Source: Gemmatimonadales bacterium (GTDB taxonomy: Bacteria; Gemmatimonadota; Gemmatimonadetes; Gemmatimonadales; GWC2-71-9). Taken from it: a stretch of DNA of 5,527 nt. How positions within the stretch are numbered: the stretch's first letter is position 1; the number at the start of each line of letters is the position of its first letter. Positions 1-5,527 of the stretch are shown piece by piece. The notes beneath the pieces were generated by a model, which did not search any database, had not been told where the DNA came from, and saw nothing but the letters and a program-made list of their open reading frames with translations. The stretch lies in assembly GCA_013813675.1 (NCBI GenBank), contig JACCRH010000176.1:1-5527 (forward strand). Direction: 5' to 3'. The position numbers and the translations under genes were made by a program.

Positions 1-1
1 T

Positions 2-1963
2 TTCTCGACCTACGACGATCTGGGCAGTCCCTACAAGCTGAACATCTCGTCGCGCGGCTTCTACTCCTCGCCGGTCGTCGGGCTGCCGCAGGGGGTGGCC
101 GTCTTCCTCGATGGCGTCCGCATGAACGAGCCGGAGGCCTCGCAGATCAATTTCGACCTGCTCCCCCTGGACCACATCCAGCGGATCGAAGTGCTGTCGG
201 GCAACGGCTCACTCCTGGGCCGGAACGCCCTCGGCGGGGCCATCAATCTGGTCACCCCTCGCGGCGCCGGACCGACCCGGGCCAACGTCGAAGTCTCCGG
301 TGGGAGCTTCGGCGCGTTTCGGGGAGAGGCGAACGTATCCGGATTGAGCCAGGGAGGAGTCGACTGGTACGCGGGAGGCAACTACAACCGGGAAGATGGT
401 TGGCGGGAGGTGACCGGCGCGGAGGAGTACAGCGGGTTCTTCAACGGCGGCAAGCTCGGCCTGACCAGCGGCATCCGCTTTCAGGGCTTGTATGCCAAAT
501 CCGACGTGCGGAGCGCCGGCTCCCTGCCCGAGTCGATCTTCGGCTCCAGCCCGGATTCCAACCTCAGCGCCAACGACTACGAGGACCTGTGGCAATACCA
601 GGGGGCGGTGCAGGGCTACACCCAGGTCGGGACCGGCAAGATCTCGGGCACGGCCTACTACCGGCGCCACCGTGCCGAGCGATTCAACGCCAATCAACCT
701 GACGATCCCGACGTCTTCGGCATCTCCTACAACTCCACCCTCGGCTTCACCGGTGACTACCGCTGGGCCCGACTGTTGAACGACAACCTGGCGCTCAACC
801 TGCGCGGCGGGGTAGACGGGAGCATCAGCCGGGTGCGGATCGACATCTTCGCGGATTCGATCAAGTTAGGCGGCGCTCGCGTACTGACCACGCAGGCGCG
901 CAGCCCACTCTGGGACCTCGCCCCGTTTCTCATGGCCGATCTCACCACCGGCCCCGTCACCCTCTCCGCCGGGGCGCGGTACGACTACGTCCGGATTCCC
1001 TTCGAAAACCTGCTCGACCCCACCGCGGATACGGTCGGGACCTACAGTCAGTTGAACCCACGGGTGGGGGTCAGTGTGCTGGTCGGCCGCGGCGCGTCGC
1101 TCTTCGCGTCGTGGGGCAAGAGCTTCCGCTCGCCGGCGGTGATCGAGAACGCCTGCGCCGATCCGGAGTCGCCCTGCCCGCTGCCGTTCGCGCTGGGGGA
1201 CGATCCCCCGCTCGATCCGGTGAAGGCGACCACCGTCGAAGCCGGCTTCCGCTACGCCACCGACAACCTCGCCCTCGACGCTTCGGTGTATCACATGAAC
1301 GTGGGCGACGACATCTTCCTCACCCCCTTCGGCGAGGAAGAGCCGAGTGGCAGCACCATCGACGGGTTCTTCATCAACCTGGACCGGACCCGACGGGTAG
1401 GATTCGAGCTGGGCTCGGCCTACCGCTTCCCCGCGGGGCATTCCGCCTACCTCAACTACGCCTTTACCCGGGCCACCTTCCAGAGCGTGGCCCAGGTCTT
1501 CAGCATCCGGTCGATCGAGGATGATGGGGTGATCAACCCGTCTCCGACCGACAACGAGGTGACCGCGGGCGACCGGCTGCCGCTGGTCCCTGACCATGTG
1601 ATCAAGGGCGGAGCGACGCTCCGGCTGGGGAGGCACGTCTATGCCGGCGCCGATGCCCGCTACACCGGTAAGCAGTACCTCCGGGGCGACGAGGCCAACG
1701 CCACCAGCCCGCTCGACGACTACATCGTCGCCGACGCGCGAGTGGGGATCGAATTCGACCGCTGGGAGGTCAGCGGGGTCGTCACCAACGTATTCCAGAA
1801 CCGCTATGCCATCTTCGGCGGATTCAACATCAACCAGGGCAATCCGGCGGGGCCGACCGTCGAGCGCTTTCTGTCTCCCGGATCCGAGCGGATGTTCCGG
1901 TTGATCGTGCGGACGTCGTTCGGTGGAGCGCCCGCGCCCGGCGGCGAGGGGGACCTCGACTGA
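2..1963 (+). CDS. TonB-dependent outer-membrane receptor, 5'-truncated (C-terminal 653 residues)
   Basis: This is an outer-membrane active transporter that takes up a scarce ligand, such as a siderophore, cofactor or sugar, using TonB-ExbBD energy. The reading frame is open from the window edge, so the signal peptide, TonB box and first part of the plug lie upstream. Residues 1-88 are the end of the plug domain: an SSRGF motif, then VAVFLDGVRMNEPEA, then IEVLSGNGSLLGRNALGGAI and NLVTPRG, which match the usual 'RGf...v.vylDGv...RiEVl.G..s.lyG..a.gG.Inl.T' pattern. Residues from about 90 to 640 are a beta-barrel with alternating aromatic strands. A 'WGKSFRSPAVIE' segment followed by 'LDPVKATTVEAGFRY' corresponds to the family's 'sfR.P...E...L.PE....yE.G.ry' region. 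Between them, Cys385 and Cys392 could form a disulfide in an extracellular loop. The last strand ends 'MFRLIVRTSF' and is followed by a 13-residue Gly/Pro/acidic tail. The substrate cannot be predicted. GTG at 95 is an internal codon, not the start. Confidence 0.93.
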   Translation, partial: FSTYDDLGSPYKLNISSRGFYSSPVVGLPQGVAVFLDGVRMNEPEASQINFDLLPLDHIQRIEVLSGNGSLLGRNALGGAINLVTPRGAGPTRANVEVSGGSFGAFRGEANVSGLSQGGVDWYAGGNYNREDGWREVTGAEEYSGFFNGGKLGLTSGIRFQGLYAKSDVRSAGSLPESIFGSSPDSNLSANDYEDLWQYQGAVQGYTQVGTGKISGTAYYRRHRAERFNANQPDDPDVFGISYNSTLGFTGDYRWARLLNDNLALNLRGGVDGSISRVRIDIFADSIKLGGARVLTTQARSPLWDLAPFLMADLTTGPVTLSAGARYDYVRIPFENLLDPTADTVGTYSQLNPRVGVSVLVGRGASLFASWGKSFRSPAVIENACADPESPCPLPFALGDDPPLDPVKATTVEAGFRYATDNLALDASVYHMNVGDDIFLTPFGEEEPSGSTIDGFFINLDRTRRVGFELGSAYRFPAGHSAYLNYAFTRATFQSVAQVFSIRSIEDDGVINPSPTDNEVTAGDRLPLVPDHVIKGGATLRLGRHVYAGADARYTGKQYLRGDEANATSPLDDYIVADARVGIEFDRWEVSGVVTNVFQNRYAIFGGFNINQGNPAGPTVERFLSPGSERMFRLIVRTSFGGAPAPGGEGDLD

Positions 1964-1984
1964 ACCTCGCTGGCGGCCTCCGTG

Positions 1985-2017
1985 GCCCTCGACTAGCTTT
2001 GCCGCGAGTTCGAGGGC
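1985..2017 (+). other. Inverted repeat / stem-loop between the receptor gene and etfB
   Basis: GCCCTCGA (1985-1992) and TCGAGGGC (2010-2017) are perfect 8-bp inverted copies separated by 17 bp. In RNA the stem could gain two more pairs (CT with AG) past a one-base bulge. It lies 21 bp after the receptor stop codon and 28 bp before the etfB start. No T-tract follows, so it is not a canonical intrinsic terminator. It could reduce read-through from the receptor gene or, since its arms flank the TAGCTTTG element, act as an operator. The repeat is seen directly; both roles are inference. Confidence 0.4.
1994..2001 (+). promoter_or_regulatory. Possible -10/-7 element (TAGCTTTG) for etfBA
   Basis: TAGCTTTG exactly fits TAnnTTTG, the -7 consensus known for the primary sigma factor of Bacteroidota. 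It sits in the only gap upstream of etfBA, 44 bp before the TTG start, which would give a 5' leader of roughly 35-40 nt. No TTTG or TTGACA-like -33/-35 box is evident at the expected spacing; TGGC near 1971 is a poor candidate. Relevance depends on the host being in or near the FCB group, which is not established. Confidence 0.35.
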
Positions 2018-2034
2018 TCACCAGGACCGAGGCC

Positions 2035-2039
2035 GGGAG
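2035..2039 (+). promoter_or_regulatory. Shine-Dalgarno site that fixes the etfB TTG start
   Basis: GGGAG lies 6 nt upstream of the TTG at 2046. This spacing, together with the family-typical N-terminus MKIAVCLKRVP produced from that codon, decides the start. A GTG at 1923 in the same frame would add 41 Arg/Pro-rich residues overlapping the receptor gene, with no resemblance to ETF beta. Confidence 0.7.
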
Positions 2040-2045
2040 CGCGCG

Positions 2046-2798
2046 TTGAAGATCGCAGTCTGTTTGAAGCGGGTGCCGGAGATGGAGCTCAGGTTCGCCA
2101 TCGCCGCGGATCGCAAGTCGTTGGAGCAGGGCGGGATGAAGTACGAGATCAGCGACTTCGACGGCTATGCGCTCGAGGTTGCGCTGCAACTGGTCGAACG
2201 GGCGGGAAGCGGCGAGGTCGTCGCGATCTGCCTCGGGCCCGACGGGGTCCAGGAAACCCTTCGGAAGGCGCTCGCCATGGGCGCGGCAAGGGCGGTGCAG
2301 CTCAAGGCTGACGAGGTGCCGTTCGACGGACTCGCCATCGCGGCGGCGCTTGCCGCCGAGCTCACGGGCGGAGCGTACGACCTGATCCTGTTCGGCCGCA
2401 TGGCCACGGACACCGCCAGCGGCACCGTAGGCCTCATGACGGCGCATCTCCTCGATCTGCCGTGTGTCACCTCCCTCTCCCATCTCGAGCTGTCCGACGG
2501 CCGCGGCACCGCTCACCGCGACCTGGAGGGCGCGACCGAGACGGTGCAGTTCTCCCTGCCCGCCGTGCTCACCATCGACGAAGGCATCGCCCGGCCGCGC
2601 CTGGCCACCCTCAAGGGCATCATGGCGGCGAAGAAGAAGCCGCTGGAGGTGAAGCCGGCTCAACTCGGCGCCGTCAACCTCACGGTGGAGACGATGGCGC
2701 TGCCGCCGGAACGGGCCGGAGGACGAATCATCGGGGAAGGGCCGGACGTGGTGCCCGAGCTGGTGCGGCTGCTTCGTACCGAGGCCAAGGTCCTCTGA
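2046..2798 (+). CDS. etfB: Electron transfer flavoprotein beta subunit
   Basis: This is the small subunit of the soluble EtfAB heterodimer, which accepts electrons from acyl-CoA and related dehydrogenases and delivers them to ETF:quinone oxidoreductase. The 250-residue product has normal family length. It opens with MKIAVCLKRVPE and continues through the ETF N-domain fold with 'AICLGPDGVQETLRKALAMG' (60-79). Residues 156-176 (A-H-R-D-L-E-G-A ... P-A-V-L-T) match the ETF beta signature except for Ala163 where Gly, Asp or Glu is usual. The segment 184-198, including ATLKGIM and KKK, corresponds to the recognition loop that docks on partner dehydrogenases; Leu189 aligns with the anchoring leucine of human ETF. 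The nucleotide loop at 117-129 (GRMATDTASGTVG) lacks the DGDTAQVG string I associate with electron-bifurcating ETFs, so an AMP-binding, non-bifurcating protein is more likely. The gene starts with TTG, is first in the operon, and its TGA overlaps the etfA ATG by one base. Confidence 0.95.
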   Translation: MKIAVCLKRVPEMELRFAIAADRKSLEQGGMKYEISDFDGYALEVALQLVERAGSGEVVAICLGPDGVQETLRKALAMGAARAVQLKADEVPFDGLAIAAALAAELTGGAYDLILFGRMATDTASGTVGLMTAHLLDLPCVTSLSHLELSDGRGTAHRDLEGATETVQFSLPAVLTIDEGIARPRLATLKGIMAAKKKPLEVKPAQLGAVNLTVETMALPPERAGGRIIGEGPDVVPELVRLLRTEAKVL

Positions 2799-3787
2799 TG
2801 GCGGCCACTTTCGCGTTCGCGGAATCCCGGGACGGCACCCTTCGTAAAGTCGCGTTCGAGGCAGTGACTGCGGCGCGGCAGGCGGCCGAGGCGTCGGGCG
2901 GTGGGGAGGTGCACGCGCTGGTCATGGGCGCGCCCGGGGTTGCCGCCCACGCCGATGCCCTCGGCCGGTACGGAGCCGACCTGGTCGTCGCCGTGGAGCA
3001 TCCGGGGCTGGAGCGCTACAATCCCGAGGCGTTGGCCGCGACCGCCGCAGACCGGATCCGGGCGGGTGGCTACCGCGCCGCCTTTTTCGCGGCTTCGGCC
3101 CAGGGGCGGGACCTGGCGCCTCGGGCGGCCGCGCGTCTGGGAGTGAGCCTCGCCTCCGATGTCACCGATTTCGAGATCAAGGGCGACGCCGTGCTGGCGC
3201 GGCATCCCGCGTATACCGGCAAGGTGATCGTGACCCTCCGGCTGACGGGCGCGCCGGCGGTGCTCTCGCTTCGGCCCGGGGCCATCACCGCCGTGGAGCA
3301 GCCGCGCACCGCCCGGCTGGAGCAGGTCGCGCCGGCAATGGACCCCGCGGCCGCGCGCGTGGTGGTGAGTGAGACGTCTCAGCGAAGCGGCGCGAAGCTC
3401 GACCTGGGCGAAGCGTCGGTCATCGTGAGCGGCGGACGGGGGCTTCGCACGGCCGAGAACTTCAAGCTGGTGGAGGACCTCGCGGCCGCCTTCGGCAACG
3501 CGGCGGTGGGGGCCACCCGGGCCGTGACCGACGACGGCTGGCGGCCCTCCACCGACCAGATCGGCCAGACCGGCCGGGTGGTGAGCCCCGACCTTTACGT
3601 GGCGCTGGGCATCTCCGGCGCCATCCAGCACCTCGCCGGGATGCGGACCGCGAAGACCATCGTCGCGATCAACAAGGACAAGGACGCGCCGATCTTCAAG
3701 ATCGCGGACTATGGGATCGTGGGGGACCTGTTCGAGGTCGTGCCGCGGCTCACCGAGGAAGTGCGGAAAGCCCGGAGCGGCCACTAG
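2798..3787 (+). CDS. etfA: Electron transfer flavoprotein alpha subunit
   Basis: This is the FAD-binding large subunit of EtfAB; the FAD in its C-terminal domain carries electrons between dehydrogenases and the quinone pool. The product is 329 residues, usual for the family. Residues 1 to about 190 form the N-terminal alpha/beta domain (MAATFAFAESRDGTLRKVAF at the start). The FAD domain begins near 205 with VIVSGGRGL (208-216). GATRAV, GQTGRVV and SGAIQH place Arg241, Thr258 and His278 at the positions of human Arg249, Thr266 and His286, all of which lie at the FAD site. Residues 267-292, from LYVALGISG to IVAIN, match the ETF alpha PROSITE pattern in full. The conserved INKDKDAPIFKIADYGIVGD segment follows. 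The ATG at 2798 lies within TGATG, with AAGG at 2787-2790 as ribosome binding site, so the two subunits are translationally coupled. The last 38 bp overlap the 3' end of the convergent aminotransferase gene. Confidence 0.96.
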   Translation: MAATFAFAESRDGTLRKVAFEAVTAARQAAEASGGGEVHALVMGAPGVAAHADALGRYGADLVVAVEHPGLERYNPEALAATAADRIRAGGYRAAFFAASAQGRDLAPRAAARLGVSLASDVTDFEIKGDAVLARHPAYTGKVIVTLRLTGAPAVLSLRPGAITAVEQPRTARLEQVAPAMDPAAARVVVSETSQRSGAKLDLGEASVIVSGGRGLRTAENFKLVEDLAAAFGNAAVGATRAVTDDGWRPSTDQIGQTGRVVSPDLYVALGISGAIQHLAGMRTAKTIVAINKDKDAPIFKIADYGIVGDLFEVVPRLTEEVRKARSGH

Positions 3788-5042
3788 CCTCACCCACCAG
3801 TTGCTCGATTCGCCGTACCCCTTCCACCACGGTAGCCTCGTCGGGCCCGAAGGAGAATCGCACGTAGTGGCGGAAGCGCGACGGACGCCCGCTCCGCCGC
3901 TTGCCCGGATTCACGTCGAAGAATTCTCCCGGCACGCAGATCACTTTGCGCTCCAGCGCGGCGCGGAAGAACGACATCCCGTCGTTGATCGCGGGCGGCA
4001 ACTGCGAGATATCCCCCCAGCAGTAAAAGGTTCCTTCCGGCTCCAGATCGAATCGCACGCCCGCCCGCCGAAGGCCGCCGGCCAGGATTACGCGCTTGCG
4101 GAGAAAGGCGTCGCGGATGGCCGCGGTTTCGGCCTCGACCACGGCCGGGGCGAGCAATGGGACGGCCGACCGCTGGAGCGGCTTGCTGCCGCCGCCGTCC
4201 AGGAACGATCCGCTGCTGGAGACCGCGTCGATCACCTGCCGCGGTCCCAGGATCCAACTACACCGCCACCCCGGATAGCGCCAATTCTTGGTGAGGCCGT
4301 CGAACAGGACTACCGGATCGGTGTCCACGTCCTCCACGTAGCGCGCCGCCGACACCAGCCCGTCTCCGTCGGCGGTCTCCCGCCAGATATAGTGGGAATA
4401 GAACTCGTCGATCAGCAGGGAACAGCTCAGCTCCCGGGCGACCGAGACCCAGCCGGCGAGCTCCTGGTCCGCGATCACTCGCCCGGTGGGATTGCAGGGA
4501 TTGGACAGCAGCACGGCGGAGAGGCCCCGTCCGGTGATTTCCTCCCTCAGGTGTTCCGGGCTGAAGTGATAGCCCTCCCGCCCGTCGAGCAGGATCGGGA
4601 TCGAGGTGAAGAGCTTGAAGATGTCGAGCAGCTCCTCGTAGGCCGTGTAGTCGGGAAGGAAATGGCCCAGGTTCACCTGGCCGAGCGCCGCGACCGCCCG
4701 GGTGAGCGACGCGCGTCCGCCGCCACAGATGCAGACGTTGCGCTCGGTGTACTGCGAGCCTTTGCCGCTACGGTAAAGTCGGTTGTAGAGCTCCGCGACC
4801 GCCCGGCGCAGCTCCCAGATCCCGGGGACCGGCGCATAGTCCTGGTCGTCCACGCCGATCTCGACCCGCCGCACCCGGGGCGGTGCGCCCGGCAGCTCGC
4901 CGGTCTCGGGCTGGCCCTGGCCCAGGTTGCACCAGTCGGGGTGACCGTAGCGGTAGCCGAGCTTCCCCGCCTCGGCCATGACGAAGATGACGCCGGTGAA
5001 CGGCACCGGGCGGAAGCCGGGGATGGGAGGTGGGGACGACAT
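3750..5042 (-). CDS. PLP-dependent class I/II aminotransferase (AAT fold I), substrate unknown
   Basis: This is a cytosolic pyridoxal-phosphate enzyme of the aspartate-aminotransferase fold, expected to move an amino group between an amino acid and a 2-oxo acid. It has 430 residues, slightly longer than the usual 390-410. Fold-type I landmarks occur in order: LGQGQPE (40-46), GGGRAS (107-112, cofactor phosphate contact), Pro-Asp-Tyr132 (ring stacking), SNPCNPTG (180-187, with Asn184), IDEFYSHY (211-218, with Asp212 and Tyr215), LTKNWRYPGWR (250-260, with the Schiff-base Lys252 and phosphate-binding Arg260), and HYVRFSFG (392-399, with Arg395 for the substrate alpha-carboxylate). All catalytic residues are intact. 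The N-terminal stretch FTGVIFVMAEAGKLGYRYG and the SFLDGGGSKPLQ insertion (279-290) suggest a distinct subfamily, so no named enzyme is assigned. The ATG at 5042 keeps that N-terminal segment. No clear Shine-Dalgarno precedes it. The 3' end converges on etfA. Confidence 0.92.
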   Translation of the reverse strand: MSSPPPIPGFRPVPFTGVIFVMAEAGKLGYRYGHPDWCNLGQGQPETGELPGAPPRVRRVEIGVDDQDYAPVPGIWELRRAVAELYNRLYRSGKGSQYTERNVCICGGGRASLTRAVAALGQVNLGHFLPDYTAYEELLDIFKLFTSIPILLDGREGYHFSPEHLREEITGRGLSAVLLSNPCNPTGRVIADQELAGWVSVARELSCSLLIDEFYSHYIWRETADGDGLVSAARYVEDVDTDPVVLFDGLTKNWRYPGWRCSWILGPRQVIDAVSSSGSFLDGGGSKPLQRSAVPLLAPAVVEAETAAIRDAFLRKRVILAGGLRRAGVRFDLEPEGTFYCWGDISQLPPAINDGMSFFRAALERKVICVPGEFFDVNPGKRRSGRPSRFRHYVRFSFGPDEATVVEGVRRIEQLVGEASGRSGLSALPR

Positions 5043-5050
5043 AGGCGGGA

Positions 5051-5056
5051 AGCGTA
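5051..5056 (-). promoter_or_regulatory. Weak -10-like element (TACGCT) close to the aminotransferase start
   Basis: On the minus strand TACGCT ends 8 nt before the ATG at 5042, and the intervening bases (TCCCGCCT) hold no Shine-Dalgarno motif. If this hexamer is a -10 box, the transcript would be leaderless or nearly so. No -35 box was recognised. The call rests on position and the missing ribosome binding site only. Confidence 0.18.
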
Positions 5057-5115
5057 GAGGGGCAGGGGAGGTGGCGGTAGGGTTCGGGAAGAGACGTGAG
5101 GGTCGGCGACAAGGC

Positions 5116-5181
5116 TGTCATCCTGAGCGAAGCGAAGGAAGCCATGCCGGCATGGCCCCCTTCACTTCGTTCAGGGTGACA
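5116..5181. repeat. 66-bp imperfect intergenic palindrome (REP/MITE-like, 'FASLRMT' type)
   Basis: Two 33-bp arms, 5116-5148 and 5149-5181, are inverted copies with five differences, all transitions. The centre, GCCATGCCGGCATGGC (5141-5156), is a perfect 16-bp palindrome with no spacer. The outer ends read TGTCA...TGACA. The left arm contains TCATCCTGAGCGAAGCG, a string I recall as a common dispersed intergenic repeat in many bacterial and metagenomic genomes; read in reverse complement it yields the familiar spurious peptide FASLRMT. The element begins 12 bp past the stop of the methyltransferase gene on the minus strand, so its transcript hairpin may terminate or protect that mRNA, although no T-run follows. 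There is no transposase nearby. Confidence 0.8.
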
Positions 5182-5193
5182 TGCTCGCCGAGG

Positions 5194-5526
5194 CTACAGC
5201 ACCCTCCGCGGCACCCGTCTCATGTATTCCTCGTAGAGCGGATACCGCGGGAGCAACCAGCGCTCCTCCGCCTTCGCCTTCTGGTTGAAAAATCCCCACG
5301 CCACGAGTCCGACCACCGCCGCCAGGGTCCAGTTGCTCCACCCGAGGGTGTACCCCGCCAGCAGGAGCACGATACCGCTGTAGATCGGGTGCCGCGCATG
5401 GGCGTACGCCCCCGAGGTGACGAGCGGCGCGTCGGGCAACGGCTCGGTGCCCGGCGTGAGACTCCGCCCCAGAGAGCGAACTCCCCACACCGCCATCGCC
5501 ACCCCCGCCGCCAGCAGCGGTGCGCC
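5194..5526 (-). CDS. ICMT/PEMT-family membrane methyltransferase, 5'-truncated (C-terminal 110 residues)
   Basis: This is the C-terminal part of a small integral-membrane, SAM-dependent methyltransferase of the isoprenylcysteine carboxyl methyltransferase / phospholipid methyltransferase superfamily. The frame stays open to the window edge on the minus strand, so the first transmembrane helices are missing. Visible parts are the end of a hydrophobic helix (residues 1-16), then VRSLGRSLTPGTEPLPDAPLV and SGAYAHARHPIYSG. The RHPIYSG motif (45-51) is the superfamily hallmark at the SAM site. A long hydrophobic hairpin follows (IVLLLAGYTLGW and TLAAVVGLVAWGFF), and then the Glu87-Glu88 pair with the amphipathic YPLYEEYMRRVPR tail, which fits the family's 'EE..L...f...Y..y...vpr' ending. 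Bacterial members are often annotated only by family and the substrate here is unknown. The GTG at 5502 is in frame, but hydrophobic codons continue upstream, so it is probably internal. The gene ends with TAG. Confidence 0.85.
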   Translation of the reverse strand, partial: GAPLLAAGVAMAVWGVRSLGRSLTPGTEPLPDAPLVTSGAYAHARHPIYSGIVLLLAGYTLGWSNWTLAAVVGLVAWGFFNQKAKAEERWLLPRYPLYEEYMRRVPRRVL

Positions 5527-5527
5527 T

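Noticed and set aside
866..1636. Minus-strand open frame (256 codons) opposite the TonB-dependent receptor
   Set aside because: It is a shadow of the clear receptor frame, with no domain-like composition and no ribosome binding site supporting it.
1954..1994. Direct repeat CCTCGACT at 1954-1961 and 1987-1994
   Set aside because: Two copies of an 8-mer in GC-rich DNA, one of them inside the receptor coding end, are not enough to claim an attachment site or target duplication.
1923..2045. 41-residue N-terminal extension of etfB from a GTG at 1923
   Set aside because: The extension overlaps the receptor coding sequence, is Arg/Pro/Ser-rich and unlike any ETF beta; the TTG at 2046 has a well-placed GGGAG and gives the family N-terminus.
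3370..3381. 12-bp perfect palindrome TGAGACGTCTCA
   Set aside because: It lies inside etfA coding sequence with no second copy or promoter context, and a single 12-bp palindrome in a window this size may arise by chance.
2660..3793. Long minus-strand open frame (377 codons) opposite etfA
   Set aside because: It is antisense to a gene with perfect ETF alpha motifs; its product is rich in His, Arg and Gly and has no family signature.
2046..5042. A possible functional system joining ETF with the neighbouring aminotransferase
   Set aside because: The genes are on opposite strands and converge, so they are not co-transcribed, and nothing in the sequences points to a shared pathway.
3711..5057. 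Long plus-strand open frame (448 codons) opposite the aminotransferase gene
   Set aside because: It mirrors the minus-strand aminotransferase, encodes low-complexity Arg/Gly/Ala/Pro-rich sequence without any recognisable domain, and is the expected by-product of high GC with biased codon use.
4768..5145. Minus-strand frame of 125 codons beginning MASFASLRMT
   Set aside because: Its start lies inside the intergenic palindrome, and FASLRMT is the known spurious translation of this repeat; the rest overlaps the aminotransferase gene out of frame.

Overview
The window is a high-GC bacterial chromosome segment that reads as an ordinary housekeeping region. It holds four coding units and one clear intergenic repeat, with very short gaps. 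The phylum cannot be fixed from the sequence alone. A Gram-negative cell envelope is shown by the TonB-dependent receptor. Three weak hints point to a high-GC member of the FCB group such as Gemmatimonadota: a TAGCTTTG element matching the TAnnTTTG promoter consensus of Bacteroidota, an intergenic palindrome of the 'TCATCCTGAGCGAAGCGAAGG' kind, and strong G/C bias at third codon positions. I regard that placement as an inference only.

Layout. Positions 2-1963 (+) carry the C-terminal 653 residues of a TonB-dependent outer-membrane receptor, which starts upstream of the window. After an 82-bp gap with an inverted repeat around a promoter-like element, a two-gene operon encodes electron transfer flavoprotein: etfB (2046-2798, TTG start) and etfA (2798-3787), whose stop and start codons share one base. 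On the opposite strand a PLP-dependent class I/II aminotransferase (3750-5042) converges on etfA and overlaps it by 38 bp. A 151-bp gap (5043-5193) contains a 66-bp imperfect palindrome. Beyond it, also on the minus strand, lies the C-terminal part of an ICMT/PEMT-like membrane methyltransferase (5194-5526), cut by the window edge.

How the genes relate. EtfB and EtfA form one heterodimer that passes electrons from flavin dehydrogenases, typically acyl-CoA dehydrogenases, toward the quinone pool. Neither a dehydrogenase nor ETF:quinone oxidoreductase is present here. The receptor, aminotransferase and methyltransferase show no obvious functional link to ETF or to each other. I found no defence system, CRISPR array, tRNA, rRNA or transposase gene, and no convincing new multi-gene system. 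The points worth a second look are the palindromic repeat, the inverted repeat around the putative etfBA promoter, the convergent coding overlap, and the subfamily features of the aminotransferase and of EtfB.
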